Source: Actinomycetales bacterium
GTDB lineage: Bacteria; Actinomycetota; Actinomycetes; Actinomycetales; Dermatophilaceae
DNA: 64,000 bases
Assembly: GCA_002748155.1 (NCBI GenBank)
Contig: PDRO01000005.1
Coordinates: forward strand, 1 to 64,000
Direction: 5' to 3'
Part shown: piece after piece, positions 56,278 through 64,000 of the stretch
Layout: each line of letters begins with the position of its first letter
Position numbering within the stretch: the first letter of the stretch is position 1
Notes under the pieces: model-generated
The model's database searches: none
Told to the model about the DNA's origin: nothing
What the model saw: the letters and a program-made list of their open reading frames with translations, nothing else
Position numbers and translations under genes: made by a program

Positions 56278-57066
56278 CTACTCGACGATCAGGCTCGACG
56301 TGCCGCCGCCGAGGTCGCCCGCTGGTTGCGCGGTGGTGCCCGGCTCTGCGGTCTTGCCTAGTTCTGTGGTGTCGTCGGTTTCAGCACCGGAGTCGACCGG
56401 GAGCTCGAAGCGGAATCCGAGGCCACGAACCGTCGAGAGGTAGCGAGGGCGTGCCGGATCGTCCCCGAGTTTGCGCCGCATCGTCGAGATGTGCATGTCG
56501 AGGGCTTTCGTCGAGAGATACCACTCGGTTCCCCAGACCTCCCGCGTCAACTGGTCCCTGGTGACGACTCGGCCCTGCTCTCGTATCAGCACCCGCATGA
56601 TGTCGAACTCCTTCTGGGTCAAGCGCACCCACGATCCTCTGAACCACAGTCGGCGGGATTCCGGGTCGATGCGGATCCCGCTTTCGACGGCCGGCCGGGC
56701 TCCCTTGGAACGCCGACGCAGGATCGCTCGGACCCGCGCCAGCAACTCGGCCAGCCGGAACGGTTTCACGACGTAGTCGTCGCCACCCGCATCGAGCCCG
56801 ACCACGAGGTCTACTTCGTCCGCCCGAGCGCTGAGGAAGAGCACCGGCACGGTGTCGCCGGTCTCGCGGAGACGCCGACACACCTCAAGCCCGTCGAGCC
56901 CTGGAAGCCCGATGTCGAGAATGACGAGGTCCGGGTTCGCGCGAACCCCGTCGAGGGCTTCGTGGCCGTCTGCACGAACGTCCACGACGTAGCCGGCCCG
57001 TCGCAAAGCTCGGGCCAAGGGCTCGGAGATGCCCGGGTCGTCCTCGACGACCAGCACCCGAGTCAT
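56278..57066 (-). CDS. OmpR-family response regulator
   Basis: The 262-residue regulator has a receiver domain (TRVLVVEDDPGISEPLA, phospho-acceptor Asp51 in LVILDIGLPG, LSARADEVDLV, VKPFRLAELLARVR) and a winged helix (RLTQKEFDIMRVLIREQGRVV, STKALDMHISTMRRKLG, VRGLGFRFEL). It ends with an unusual 35-residue Thr/Glu/Gly-rich tail (TDDTTELGKTAEPGTTAQ). The ATG is six bases after TACGAT, so the transcript is probably leaderless. Confidence 0.92.
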   Translation of the reverse strand: MTRVLVVEDDPGISEPLARALRRAGYVVDVRADGHEALDGVRANPDLVILDIGLPGLDGLEVCRRLRETGDTVPVLFLSARADEVDLVVGLDAGGDDYVVKPFRLAELLARVRAILRRRSKGARPAVESGIRIDPESRRLWFRGSWVRLTQKEFDIMRVLIREQGRVVTRDQLTREVWGTEWYLSTKALDMHISTMRRKLGDDPARPRYLSTVRGLGFRFELPVDSGAETDDTTELGKTAEPGTTAQPAGDLGGGTSSLIVE

Positions 57067-57072
57067 GACCCG

Positions 57073-57078
57073 ATCGTA
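57073..57078 (-). promoter_or_regulatory. -10 of leaderless response-regulator gene
   Basis: TACGAT on the minus strand is six bases before the ATG. It lies inside the short gap after the enoyl-CoA hydratase gene. Confidence 0.6.
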
Positions 57079-57089
57079 TGCGTCATCCC

Positions 57090-57893
57090 CTACCGCCCAG
57101 GCCAGTTCGGAGCGCGCTTCTCGGCGAAAGCCAACACGCCTTCGGCCCGGTCCCCCGAGAAGGCCGTCGCCCGCCAGCAGGCGTCCTCGATCTCCAGCCC
57201 AGCAGCTAGGTCCACGTCCAGTCCGAGCCGCATGGCACGTTTCGCGGATCGCAGCCCGACAGGGGAATTGGCCGAGATCTGCTCGGCGATCTCCAACGCG
57301 CGGCTGCGGGCCTCGCCGGCCGGGACGAGCTCGTCGACAACACCGAGCTCGTGCGCTTCGGAGGCTGCGATCTTCCGAGCGGTGAAGATCAGCGCCGCTG
57401 CTTTGGACCACCCGATCCGGCGGGCCAACAACTGGGTGCCGCCACCGCCGGGAATCACCCCGACCGAGACTTCCGGAAGGCCGACGTTCGCCGCCTCACC
57501 GGCGACCACAATGTCGCAGGACAGAGCCAGCTCCAGGCCACCGCCGAAGGCGAAACCGTCGACGGCGGCTATCGCGGGCATCGGCAACGCGAGGACTCCG
57601 CCGTACGCCGCTCGGGCTATCGGCCGCTGCGCGACCAGGTCGGCATCGGTCATGCCGTTGCGCTCTTTGAGGTCGGCGCCGACGCAGAACGCCTTGGGGT
57701 GTGAAGAGGTGAGCACGACGCACCGGACTGACGGGTCGGCCGCCAGCTCGCGAGTGGCTGCGCCGATGGCCTCGGCCATCGCCGTGGACACCGCGTTCAT
57801 GGCCGCCGGTCGGTCGAGCACGAGTTCGGCAACGTGCGCGCCGGCACCGTGACGTTCGATTCGCACGATGTGGTTGTTTCCTGCTGTGGTCAC
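57090..57893 (-). CDS. Enoyl-CoA hydratase/isomerase family protein
   Basis: The 267-residue crotonase has the oxyanion-hole segments KAFCVGADLKER and AAVDGFAFGGGLELALSCDI. These are followed by NVGLPEVSVGVIPGGGGTQLLARRIG, which contains the catalytic Glu positions. It hydrates enoyl-CoA in beta-oxidation or a related step. The GTG start overlaps the adenylate cyclase stop (GTGA), so the two are coupled, a pairing without an obvious biochemical reason. Confidence 0.92.
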   Translation of the reverse strand: MTTAGNNHIVRIERHGAGAHVAELVLDRPAAMNAVSTAMAEAIGAATRELAADPSVRCVVLTSSHPKAFCVGADLKERNGMTDADLVAQRPIARAAYGGVLALPMPAIAAVDGFAFGGGLELALSCDIVVAGEAANVGLPEVSVGVIPGGGGTQLLARRIGWSKAAALIFTARKIAASEAHELGVVDELVPAGEARSRALEIAEQISANSPVGLRSAKRAMRLGLDVDLAAGLEIEDACWRATAFSGDRAEGVLAFAEKRAPNWPGR

Positions 57894-59023
57894 GGGTATC
57901 TCCCTCGTCGGGTCGGGGTGCTGGAGCGCACCAGCACATGGGGTTGGACGGTGCCGACTCCTCGGAGCAGGCGCTTGCGGGTTGGTGTGACGTCGAATCC
58001 GGATTGGCTGGTCAGCGCAGCAGCCAACTGCCCGTCGATGAGTACCGCACCCGGGTGAGCCAATGGCGTCAGCCGGGCCGCCCGATTGACCGTCGTGCCG
58101 AATACGTCACCCATCCGCGCCAGGACCGGCCCGTAGGCGCATCCGACCCGGGCGTCGGGCATGATCGAATCCTCTTCGAGAGCCTCCACGAGATCGAGGG
58201 CGATCGCCGCACCGGGGGCCGGGTCCGTGCAGGAGAAGAGCACCTCGTCGCCGACGGTCTTGACGACCCGTCCCCCATGCGCCGTAACGATGTCGGCGGC
58301 CAACGCCTCGAAGCGTTCGACCAGCCGGGCGATCTGGCGCTCGGTCAGCTGGCTGACCCGTGTCGAGAAGGAGACGAGATCGGCGAACCCGATGACCCGG
58401 ACCACCCCATAGTTCTCGGCACCTGGGGGGGCGTCGGCCAGCATCCGGGCGACCGCGTCGGTGAGGTGCCGACGCCAGGCGTACACGAGCATCGACTCCA
58501 GTTCGTCGGCGAGGTCGAGCACCCGACGAGCAACCGCTTGCGTCGTGTCCTCGTCGAGTTCGGGAGCGTCGGCAGGAGATTCGACCGGCTCGGGGCCGAC
58601 GTGAGGCAGCGGGTCGGTCGGTCGACCGTTCACCGAATCGGCGATCAGCTGCACCTGCCACGCCGTCAATCGGTCGGCCGTCCGAGCGAATGCACGGGTC
58701 AGGGCGAGGGCGGTCTCTTCGTCGAGGACTCCGCTGCGCACCAGCAGGCCGATCCGGCGTAGGGCCCGTAGATCCGCCTCGGTGAACGAGCGCTCCTGAC
58801 CTCCGGTGATCGGGAACCCCAGAGCGTGCCAGAACTTGCGCGCTCCGACGAGCGACACACCCGCCAATCGGCTCACGTCGGTGCGGGAGAACTCCCGGTA
58901 GCGCCCAACGAGCATGGCCGCGACATCGTCCTGGTCGAGCCGGTGTGTGCCGGTCCTCGAGTGCTCTGCCGTCGGCGCCGCTGGCCCCGACGGGCCAGGC
59001 ACCGAACTCGGCGGCACGCTCAT
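57890..59023 (-). CDS. Class III adenylate cyclase with N-terminal regulatory domain (Rv1264 type)
   Basis: The 377-residue protein starts with a disordered Pro/Ser stretch. An all-helical regulatory domain follows (about residues 30-180; DVAAMLVGRYREFSRTDVSRL, FWHALGFP, ADLRALRRIGLLVRSGVLDEE), as in pH-sensing Rv1264. The catalytic domain holds VRVIGFADLVSFSTRVSQL, GGRVVKTVGDEVLF, VGCAYGPVLARMGDVFGTTVNRAARL and LRGVGTVQPHVLVR, with metal-binding Asp and transition-state Asn/Arg residues in place. It makes cAMP. The ATG follows GATGAT by six bases; it may also be read from the birA transcript, since birA ends seven bases upstream. Confidence 0.92.
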   Translation of the reverse strand: MSVPPSSVPGPSGPAAPTAEHSRTGTHRLDQDDVAAMLVGRYREFSRTDVSRLAGVSLVGARKFWHALGFPITGGQERSFTEADLRALRRIGLLVRSGVLDEETALALTRAFARTADRLTAWQVQLIADSVNGRPTDPLPHVGPEPVESPADAPELDEDTTQAVARRVLDLADELESMLVYAWRRHLTDAVARMLADAPPGAENYGVVRVIGFADLVSFSTRVSQLTERQIARLVERFEALAADIVTAHGGRVVKTVGDEVLFSCTDPAPGAAIALDLVEALEEDSIMPDARVGCAYGPVLARMGDVFGTTVNRAARLTPLAHPGAVLIDGQLAAALTSQSGFDVTPTRKRLLRGVGTVQPHVLVRSSTPTRRGRYP

Positions 59024-59030
59024 GGCCTCA

Positions 59031-59861
59031 TCATCCCAACCGGAGGTGAACAACGTCTCCCGCAGGGTAAGCGAGCGGTCCCGCCCCGCTGTCGACGACC
59101 ACCGCTCCCGCGTCGTCGACGGCCAGCGCCCGACCGTGCACGGTGCGATCCCCGGGCAGGCTGAGCGCCACGTCGGCGCCGATCGTCACGGAATGGGCCC
59201 GATAGGCCGCCCGGAGTCGTTCGCGCCCCGGATCGCCCGACTGCCAGGCGGTGACGGCAGCGGCCAGCCGGCTCAGCACCGCTGTGACCAGTCCCGTCGT
59301 GTCGGTCGCCACCTGGGTTCTCGCCCCGGCCAGGACCAACGACGTGGCCGTCTCGACCGGCAGCTGCCCCCGGCTCTGGGCCTGGTTGATGCCGATCCCG
59401 ACGACCACTCGGTCAGCTCGGCCACCGGCTGGCGTGCTGACCGGCTCAGCGCCGAGCGCAGCGCGATACTCGCAGAGCACACCGCATACCTTGCGGTGGT
59501 CGTCGCTAGGCAGCAACACGTCGTTGGGCCACTTGAGCACTGCTGTCAACCCGGTGAATGACCGGATGGCTTCGGCGACAGCCAGGCCGGCCAGCAGCGG
59601 GACCCATCCCAACCCGACGTCCGGAGCTGGGACGACTGCCGACAACGCCACCGATGTGCGCGGTGGCGCCTCCCAGGCTCGGGCCAGCCGACCCCGGCCG
59701 GCGGTCTGGTGATCGCTGAGCACCACCGACCACGGCTGCCCTATTTCGGCCGCTCGAGCATTGGTCGAGCCGAGCCGGTCGTGCACCTCCACGAGACGCC
59801 ACACCCCGTTCGGGGGACACAGTTGCCGCGACAACAGGGCAGGGTCCGTGGCTGAACGCAT
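59031..59861 (-). CDS. birA: Biotin-acetyl-CoA-carboxylase ligase
   Basis: The 276-residue enzyme attaches biotin to carrier lysines. It has [30 protein letters not shown] (biotinyl-AMP loop), [25 protein letters not shown] and VVGIGINQ, plus a C-terminal SH3-like domain ([17 protein letters not shown]). There is no N-terminal DNA-binding domain, so it is not the BirA repressor type. The ATG is seven bases after TAGCCT. That -10 overlaps the -10 of the divergent accD gene. Its likely targets include the biotin carrier encoded in the transcarboxylase operon. Confidence 0.94.
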   Translation of the reverse strand: MRSATDPALLSRQLCPPNGVWRLVEVHDRLGSTNARAAEIGQPWSVVLSDHQTAGRGRLARAWEAPPRTSVALSAVVPAPDVGLGWVPLLAGLAVAEAIRSFTGLTAVLKWPNDVLLPSDDHRKVCGVLCEYRAALGAEPVSTPAGGRADRVVVGIGINQAQSRGQLPVETATSLVLAGARTQVATDTTGLVTAVLSRLAAAVTAWQSGDPGRERLRAAYRAHSVTIGADVALSLPGDRTVHGRALAVDDAGAVVVDSGAGPLAYPAGDVVHLRLG

Positions 59862-59868
59862 GGAGACA

Positions 59869-59878
59869 AGGCTAGAGT
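59869..59878. promoter_or_regulatory. Overlapping divergent leaderless promoters of birA and accD
   Basis: The ten bases AGGCTAGAGT contain TAGCCT on the minus strand (59874-59869; seven bases to the birA ATG) and TAGAGT on the plus strand (59873-59878; seven bases to the accD ATG). They share two bases, so RNA polymerase cannot occupy both at once. The two start codons are only 24 bases apart. Confidence 0.7.
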
Positions 59879-59885
59879 TCGCAAC

Positions 59886-61511
<1,626 letters not shown>

Positions 61512-61523
61512 CCAGGAGCAGCC

Positions 61524-61769
61524 ATGAGCACCGACCCGACGGCCGACTCGACGGCCGACACCGCCCCAGTGGATCTGCCCGTCGTCAGGGTCGACAGTGG
61601 CAATCCCAACGCCGAAGACCTAGGCGTGTTGCTGGCGCTGCTGGCCGCCGGTTCCGGTAACCAGACCGAGTCACCCAAGCCGAAGTCCCGCTGGTCGGCC
61701 CCCGATGTCCGGCTACATCGCCGAGCTCCGGGCCAGGGCACCTGGCGTTTCAGCGGCATGCCTTCGTAA
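61524..61769 (+). CDS. accE: Acyl-CoA carboxylase epsilon subunit
   Basis: The 81-residue protein has an acidic N-terminus and the motif VVRVDSGNPNAEDLGVLLALLAAG, followed by SRWSAPDV and GTWRFSGMPS at the C-terminus. This is the actinobacterial epsilon subunit, which stabilises the alpha-beta complex. The ATG follows AGGAG by five bases. In many relatives a maf gene follows; here the next 265 bases hold only short frames I cannot support. Confidence 0.88.
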   Translation: MSTDPTADSTADTAPVDLPVVRVDSGNPNAEDLGVLLALLAAGSGNQTESPKPKSRWSAPDVRLHRRAPGQGTWRFSGMPS

Positions 61770-62034
61770 CGGGCGTGATGGCCACATACCGACCGCACCA
61801 GAACCGTCACAGTCGATAACCATCCGCAAGTCCGGAGTGTTTCGCCGGGGCGCGGGCGGTGAGCGACGGCCGTCAGGCGCGAACGCCGCCGAGACACTTG
61901 ACGGGCCCGGCCGGGACGCGGAAGCGGAGCGGCTCCGTTGGGAGCGGGCACGCCTGCTCGATCAATCGCAACCGGAGTGACCTACCAGCGAGCCGCGTGG
62001 GGTCTGCCGACTACTCGGGCAACGGGAGCACTGG

Positions 62035-62967
62035 TCAGTAGACCGAGATGTGGACGTGGTCATAGTGGTTTGCCGACACTGACCCGCGGTCCTCCATGCC
62101 TCGCCAATTGCCCCGATGCGGTAGCCAGATGCGCTGACGCCAGATGACGTATTTCACTCCGAGAGCGTGGCGGTTGGCGATAGCGTATGCCGCCACTGCG
62201 TCACCTTGAGCCCGGTTGCTGATCATGACGTCGATTGCTTTGCCGACGCCGTGGTCGCCGGGTCCCGGCCGGTAGCCACCTATCCGGGTGATACCGAAAC
62301 GGCTTCGCACCGCTGAGTACGCCTTGATCGCGTTACCGCGCAAGCCGAGCTTGCGCGCGGCACCGGAATACGCCGAGGTGTTCATGCCTGAATCACTGGG
62401 AGGCGCCGACCCCGACTCTCCGCCGCCGGACGACGTCGATCCCGAATCCCGGCCCCGCCCGTCTGACGTGGCAGCGGGTTTCGGCTTCCGTTTCGGTTTG
62501 AGGGTGAAGGACACGACGGCCGGCGCAGAGAATTCGGCAAGCATCGGGGACTCGGTCACCGAAGTCTCCTGCACCTGATCGCCCGCTGGCACAGACACGT
62601 CACCCGTAGGCTTGCGCGGGTCGGCCACCGGCGAGTCAAGCGCTGGCACGGAAGACTCGGCTGTCTCGGTGGTCGCATCGGCCTCGGCCAGCACTGCCTG
62701 GACCGGAGCACGAGTGCCGGCCCGGGAACTGCGTGCGGAGTCGGCTCGCCAACTCAGGCCGCTCTGCCACAAAGACCCGGCCTCCGGGTCGGGCGACGTC
62801 ATCGACGCGGAAGCTGGACCGCTGTGCGCGCCGCTGATAGCGACCCCAGCGACCACGCCGAAGGCGACCATCGCTCCGGCGCTCGGCCGCACGATCCGGG
62901 TCCAGGCCGGCGAAGCAGTAGACCGATGCCGACCGCGATGGCGGCCGGCCGGGCGCCCTATGGGCAT
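62035..62967 (-). CDS. Secreted protein with ARB-07466-like (peptidase M15-type) C-terminal domain
   Basis: The 310-residue protein has a basic N-terminus, a hydrophobic segment (AGAMVAFGVVAGVAISG, about residues 30-46) that is a signal or anchor, and a long acidic/Ser-rich spacer. The ARB-07466 C-terminal domain follows: RFGITRIGGYRPGPGDHGVGKAIDVM, YAIANRHALGVKYVIWRQRIW and NHYDHVHISV. The DHG and HYDHVH histidines resemble the zinc ligands of M15 peptidases, so a peptidoglycan role is plausible but unproven. The ATG follows GGAGGA by five bases. Confidence 0.88.
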   Translation of the reverse strand: MPIGRPAGRHRGRHRSTASPAWTRIVRPSAGAMVAFGVVAGVAISGAHSGPASASMTSPDPEAGSLWQSGLSWRADSARSSRAGTRAPVQAVLAEADATTETAESSVPALDSPVADPRKPTGDVSVPAGDQVQETSVTESPMLAEFSAPAVVSFTLKPKRKPKPAATSDGRGRDSGSTSSGGGESGSAPPSDSGMNTSAYSGAARKLGLRGNAIKAYSAVRSRFGITRIGGYRPGPGDHGVGKAIDVMISNRAQGDAVAAYAIANRHALGVKYVIWRQRIWLPHRGNWRGMEDRGSVSANHYDHVHISVY

Positions 62968-63020
62968 AAGAATCCTCCGGGTTGAGGTCGACAATCGATC
63001 AGGTGGGTCCGCGGTCGTTC

Positions 63021-63050
63021 AGCGTAGCCGTCACCCGCCGAATAGTCACA
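63021..63050 (-). promoter_or_regulatory. Promoter of the secreted ARB-07466-type gene
   Basis: On the minus strand TACGCT is a likely -10, with TGTGAC 18 bases before it as a weak -35. A leader of roughly 50 bases ends in GGAGGA. I see no riboswitch fold in the leader. Confidence 0.4.
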
Positions 63051-63093
63051 TCCTGGTAACGGTGCGCCCCGTGGGATGACTCACACACAGCGC

Positions 63094-63118
63094 ACGGCAC
63101 GCTCGGCACACGTGCCGT
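63094..63118 (-). terminator. Hairpin after the epimerase gene
   Basis: ACGGCACG pairs perfectly with CGTGCCGT across a 9-base loop, 6 bases after the epimerase stop. No T-run follows, as is common in high-GC actinobacteria. Confidence 0.55.
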
Positions 63119-63123
63119 CAGCG

Positions 63124-64000
63124 CTACTGACTGGCACCGAGCACGCCGGGCTGGTCGTCCTCCGGCACCCGGCCTCCGGGGAACTCGACTGCCAAGGTAC
63201 GGCGCAACGCCTCGCGCAACTCGAACGGCGGCACGAAACCGCTCTGCCGCAGCGCCGTCGTATCCACCTGGGTCTCGGCACAGAACTTCTGCACCCGGAC
63301 CATGCTGACCGGAAAGGATCGCCCGGACACCCGGGCAGCCACGTCGAACAGGTAGCCGGCCGCCAGCCCCAGCGGTTTGGGGATCCCCGGGCGACGCCGC
63401 CGACCCAATTGGGAGGTGATGAGGTCGACCAGCTCACGAGTCGTCAGGTCGGGTCCGTCAGCGAAGTTCGTCAGCTGAACGCCAGCGCCGGCCGTCAGCC
63501 CGGACATCAGGTAGGCCACGACGTTGCCGACATAGCCCATGGACTTGCGGTTGGCGCCCGAACCGATGAAGAGGAACCGGCCCGAAGCGATCTGGCGGGC
63601 CAACGAATAGACGTTGCCCCGATTCCGCTCGCCGAAGACAACGGCCGGACGGACGATGAACAGGCTGCGAGCCGGATTGGTTGCGGCCCAGTCACGCAGC
63701 ACGTTCTCGGCCTCCAGTTTGGTCCGGCCGTAGTCGTTGAAGGGGTCGGGCTCACGGTCTTCGGCCGGGCACCCTTTGTCGAGCCCGTAGACGGCGACCG
63801 AGCTAGTGAAGATGATCCGGGCGATCCCGAGATCGTCGGTGACCCGCGCGACGACCTCGGCACCACCGACGTTGACCTCGTCGTAGCGGGACACCGGGCG
63901 CACGTCGTCCCGGTGCTCCGCAGCGAGCAGCACCACCGCGTCGCAGCCACGCCCGGCGGCCCGCACCGCAGTTTCGTCCCGGACGTCGCCGATGACCGTC
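63124..64000 (-). CDS. NAD-dependent epimerase/dehydratase family protein, N-terminus cut by window edge
   Basis: At least 291 residues of an extended-SDR sugar epimerase are visible; the frame is open through the edge (TVIGDVRDETAV precedes the visible part). Motifs are GCDAVVLLAA, IIFTSSVAVYG (catalytic Ser), NDYGRTKLEAENVL (YxxxK), FIVRPAVVFGERNRGNVYSLARQI and VGNVVAYL. The N-terminal GxxGxxG lies outside. A surface-polysaccharide or lipid-sugar role is likely, but the substrate cannot be read. A hairpin closes the gene. Confidence 0.9.
   Translation of the reverse strand, partial: TVIGDVRDETAVRAAGRGCDAVVLLAAEHRDDVRPVSRYDEVNVGGAEVVARVTDDLGIARIIFTSSVAVYGLDKGCPAEDREPDPFNDYGRTKLEAENVLRDWAATNPARSLFIVRPAVVFGERNRGNVYSLARQIASGRFLFIGSGANRKSMGYVGNVVAYLMSGLTAGAGVQLTNFADGPDLTTRELVDLITSQLGRRRRPGIPKPLGLAAGYLFDVAARVSGRSFPVSMVRVQKFCAETQVDTTALRQSGFVPPFELREALRRTLAVEFPGGRVPEDDQPGVLGASQ

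Noticed and set aside
61770..62034. Remnant of a maf gene or small ORFs after accE
   Set aside because: Frames here end in a charged helix (RLRWERARLLDQSQ) but show no Maf motif, no ribosome binding site and no clear start.
62968..63093. c-di-AMP (ydaO-type) riboswitch upstream of the secreted ARB-07466-type gene
   Set aside because: Such riboswitches often precede wall-hydrolase genes, but the predicted leader is only about 50 bases and lacks the conserved stems.

Overview
This is high-GC DNA with dense, mostly co-directional gene blocks and conserved actinobacterial landmarks: mtrA-mtrB-lpqB, secA with hpf, whiB2 beside F420 genes (cofD/cofE), a mycothiol-type nitroreductase homologue, and acyl-CoA carboxylase with an epsilon subunit. 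Together with a Propionibacterium-type transcarboxylase and a 2-oxoacid:ferredoxin oxidoreductase, this suggests a facultatively fermentative actinobacterium, most likely Micrococcales near Intrasporangiaceae/Dermatophilaceae. That placement is inferred from gene content, not from a marker search. No tRNA, rRNA, CRISPR array or insertion sequence was recognised.

Layout. 1-5.6 kb: tail of a sigma factor, rpiB, an Rv2466c-like protein, pepN, an MscS channel and a group II globin. 5.6-11 kb: a small cell-envelope cluster with a DUF6912 protein, a CpaE-like ATPase, a CpaB-like SAF protein, an excisionase/BldC-type HTH protein, a LysM membrane protein and an Rv3235-family protein. 11-12.9 kb: a 1.5-kb insert carrying a beta-lactamase-fold lipoprotein, flanked by a duplicated Rv3235/secA junction whose extra copies are decaying. 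12.9-24.4 kb: secA, an inositol monophosphatase, hpf, comF, lpqB-mtrB-mtrA and ahcY. 24.5-33.3 kb: a metabolic divergon. On the minus strand are transcarboxylase 5S, 12S, a small subunit and the biotin carrier. On the plus strand are oxidoreductase gamma, alpha and beta plus a GltD/ferredoxin fusion. 33.4-45.3 kb: the Rv3256c-Rv3262-like block (SIS protein, Trm112, manB, DUF3499, PF06262 protein, DUF5719, a giant glycosyltransferase, whiB2, cofD, cofE). 45.3-59 kb: base-excision glycosylase, TIGR03089 protein, CoA-transferase A/B, glycosyltransferase and GtrA, LCP protein, acyl-CoA dehydrogenase, purE/purK, a second GtrA, a two-component system, enoyl-CoA hydratase and an adenylate cyclase. 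59-64 kb: birA divergent from accD-accE, a secreted ARB-07466-type protein and an epimerase cut by the window edge.

How the genes fit together. Transcarboxylase moves a carboxyl group between methylmalonyl-CoA and pyruvate, and its divergent neighbour handles 2-oxoacid oxidation with ferredoxin/NAD(P)H electron transfer. This is a plausible propionate-type fermentation or redox-balancing node. birA can biotinylate the carrier proteins and shares a promoter with a second carboxyltransferase. CoA-transferase, acyl-CoA dehydrogenase and enoyl-CoA hydratase point to acyl-CoA turnover. The remaining large groups serve the envelope (SecA, LCP, GtrA, glycosyltransferases, ManB, LysM, MtrAB).

A global feature is that many genes lack a Shine-Dalgarno site and instead have a -10-like hexamer (TANNNT, or NANNNT) 6-8 bases before an ATG or GTG. 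Leaderless transcription therefore appears common, and I used this to choose several starts. Findings I rate highest: the duplicated-junction cassette near secA, the perfect palindrome over the porG start codon, the overlapping birA/accD promoters, a 10-bp tandem array before pepN, an in-frame pentapeptide repeat in ahcY, and enrichment of GGCATAC/GTATGCC on both strands.
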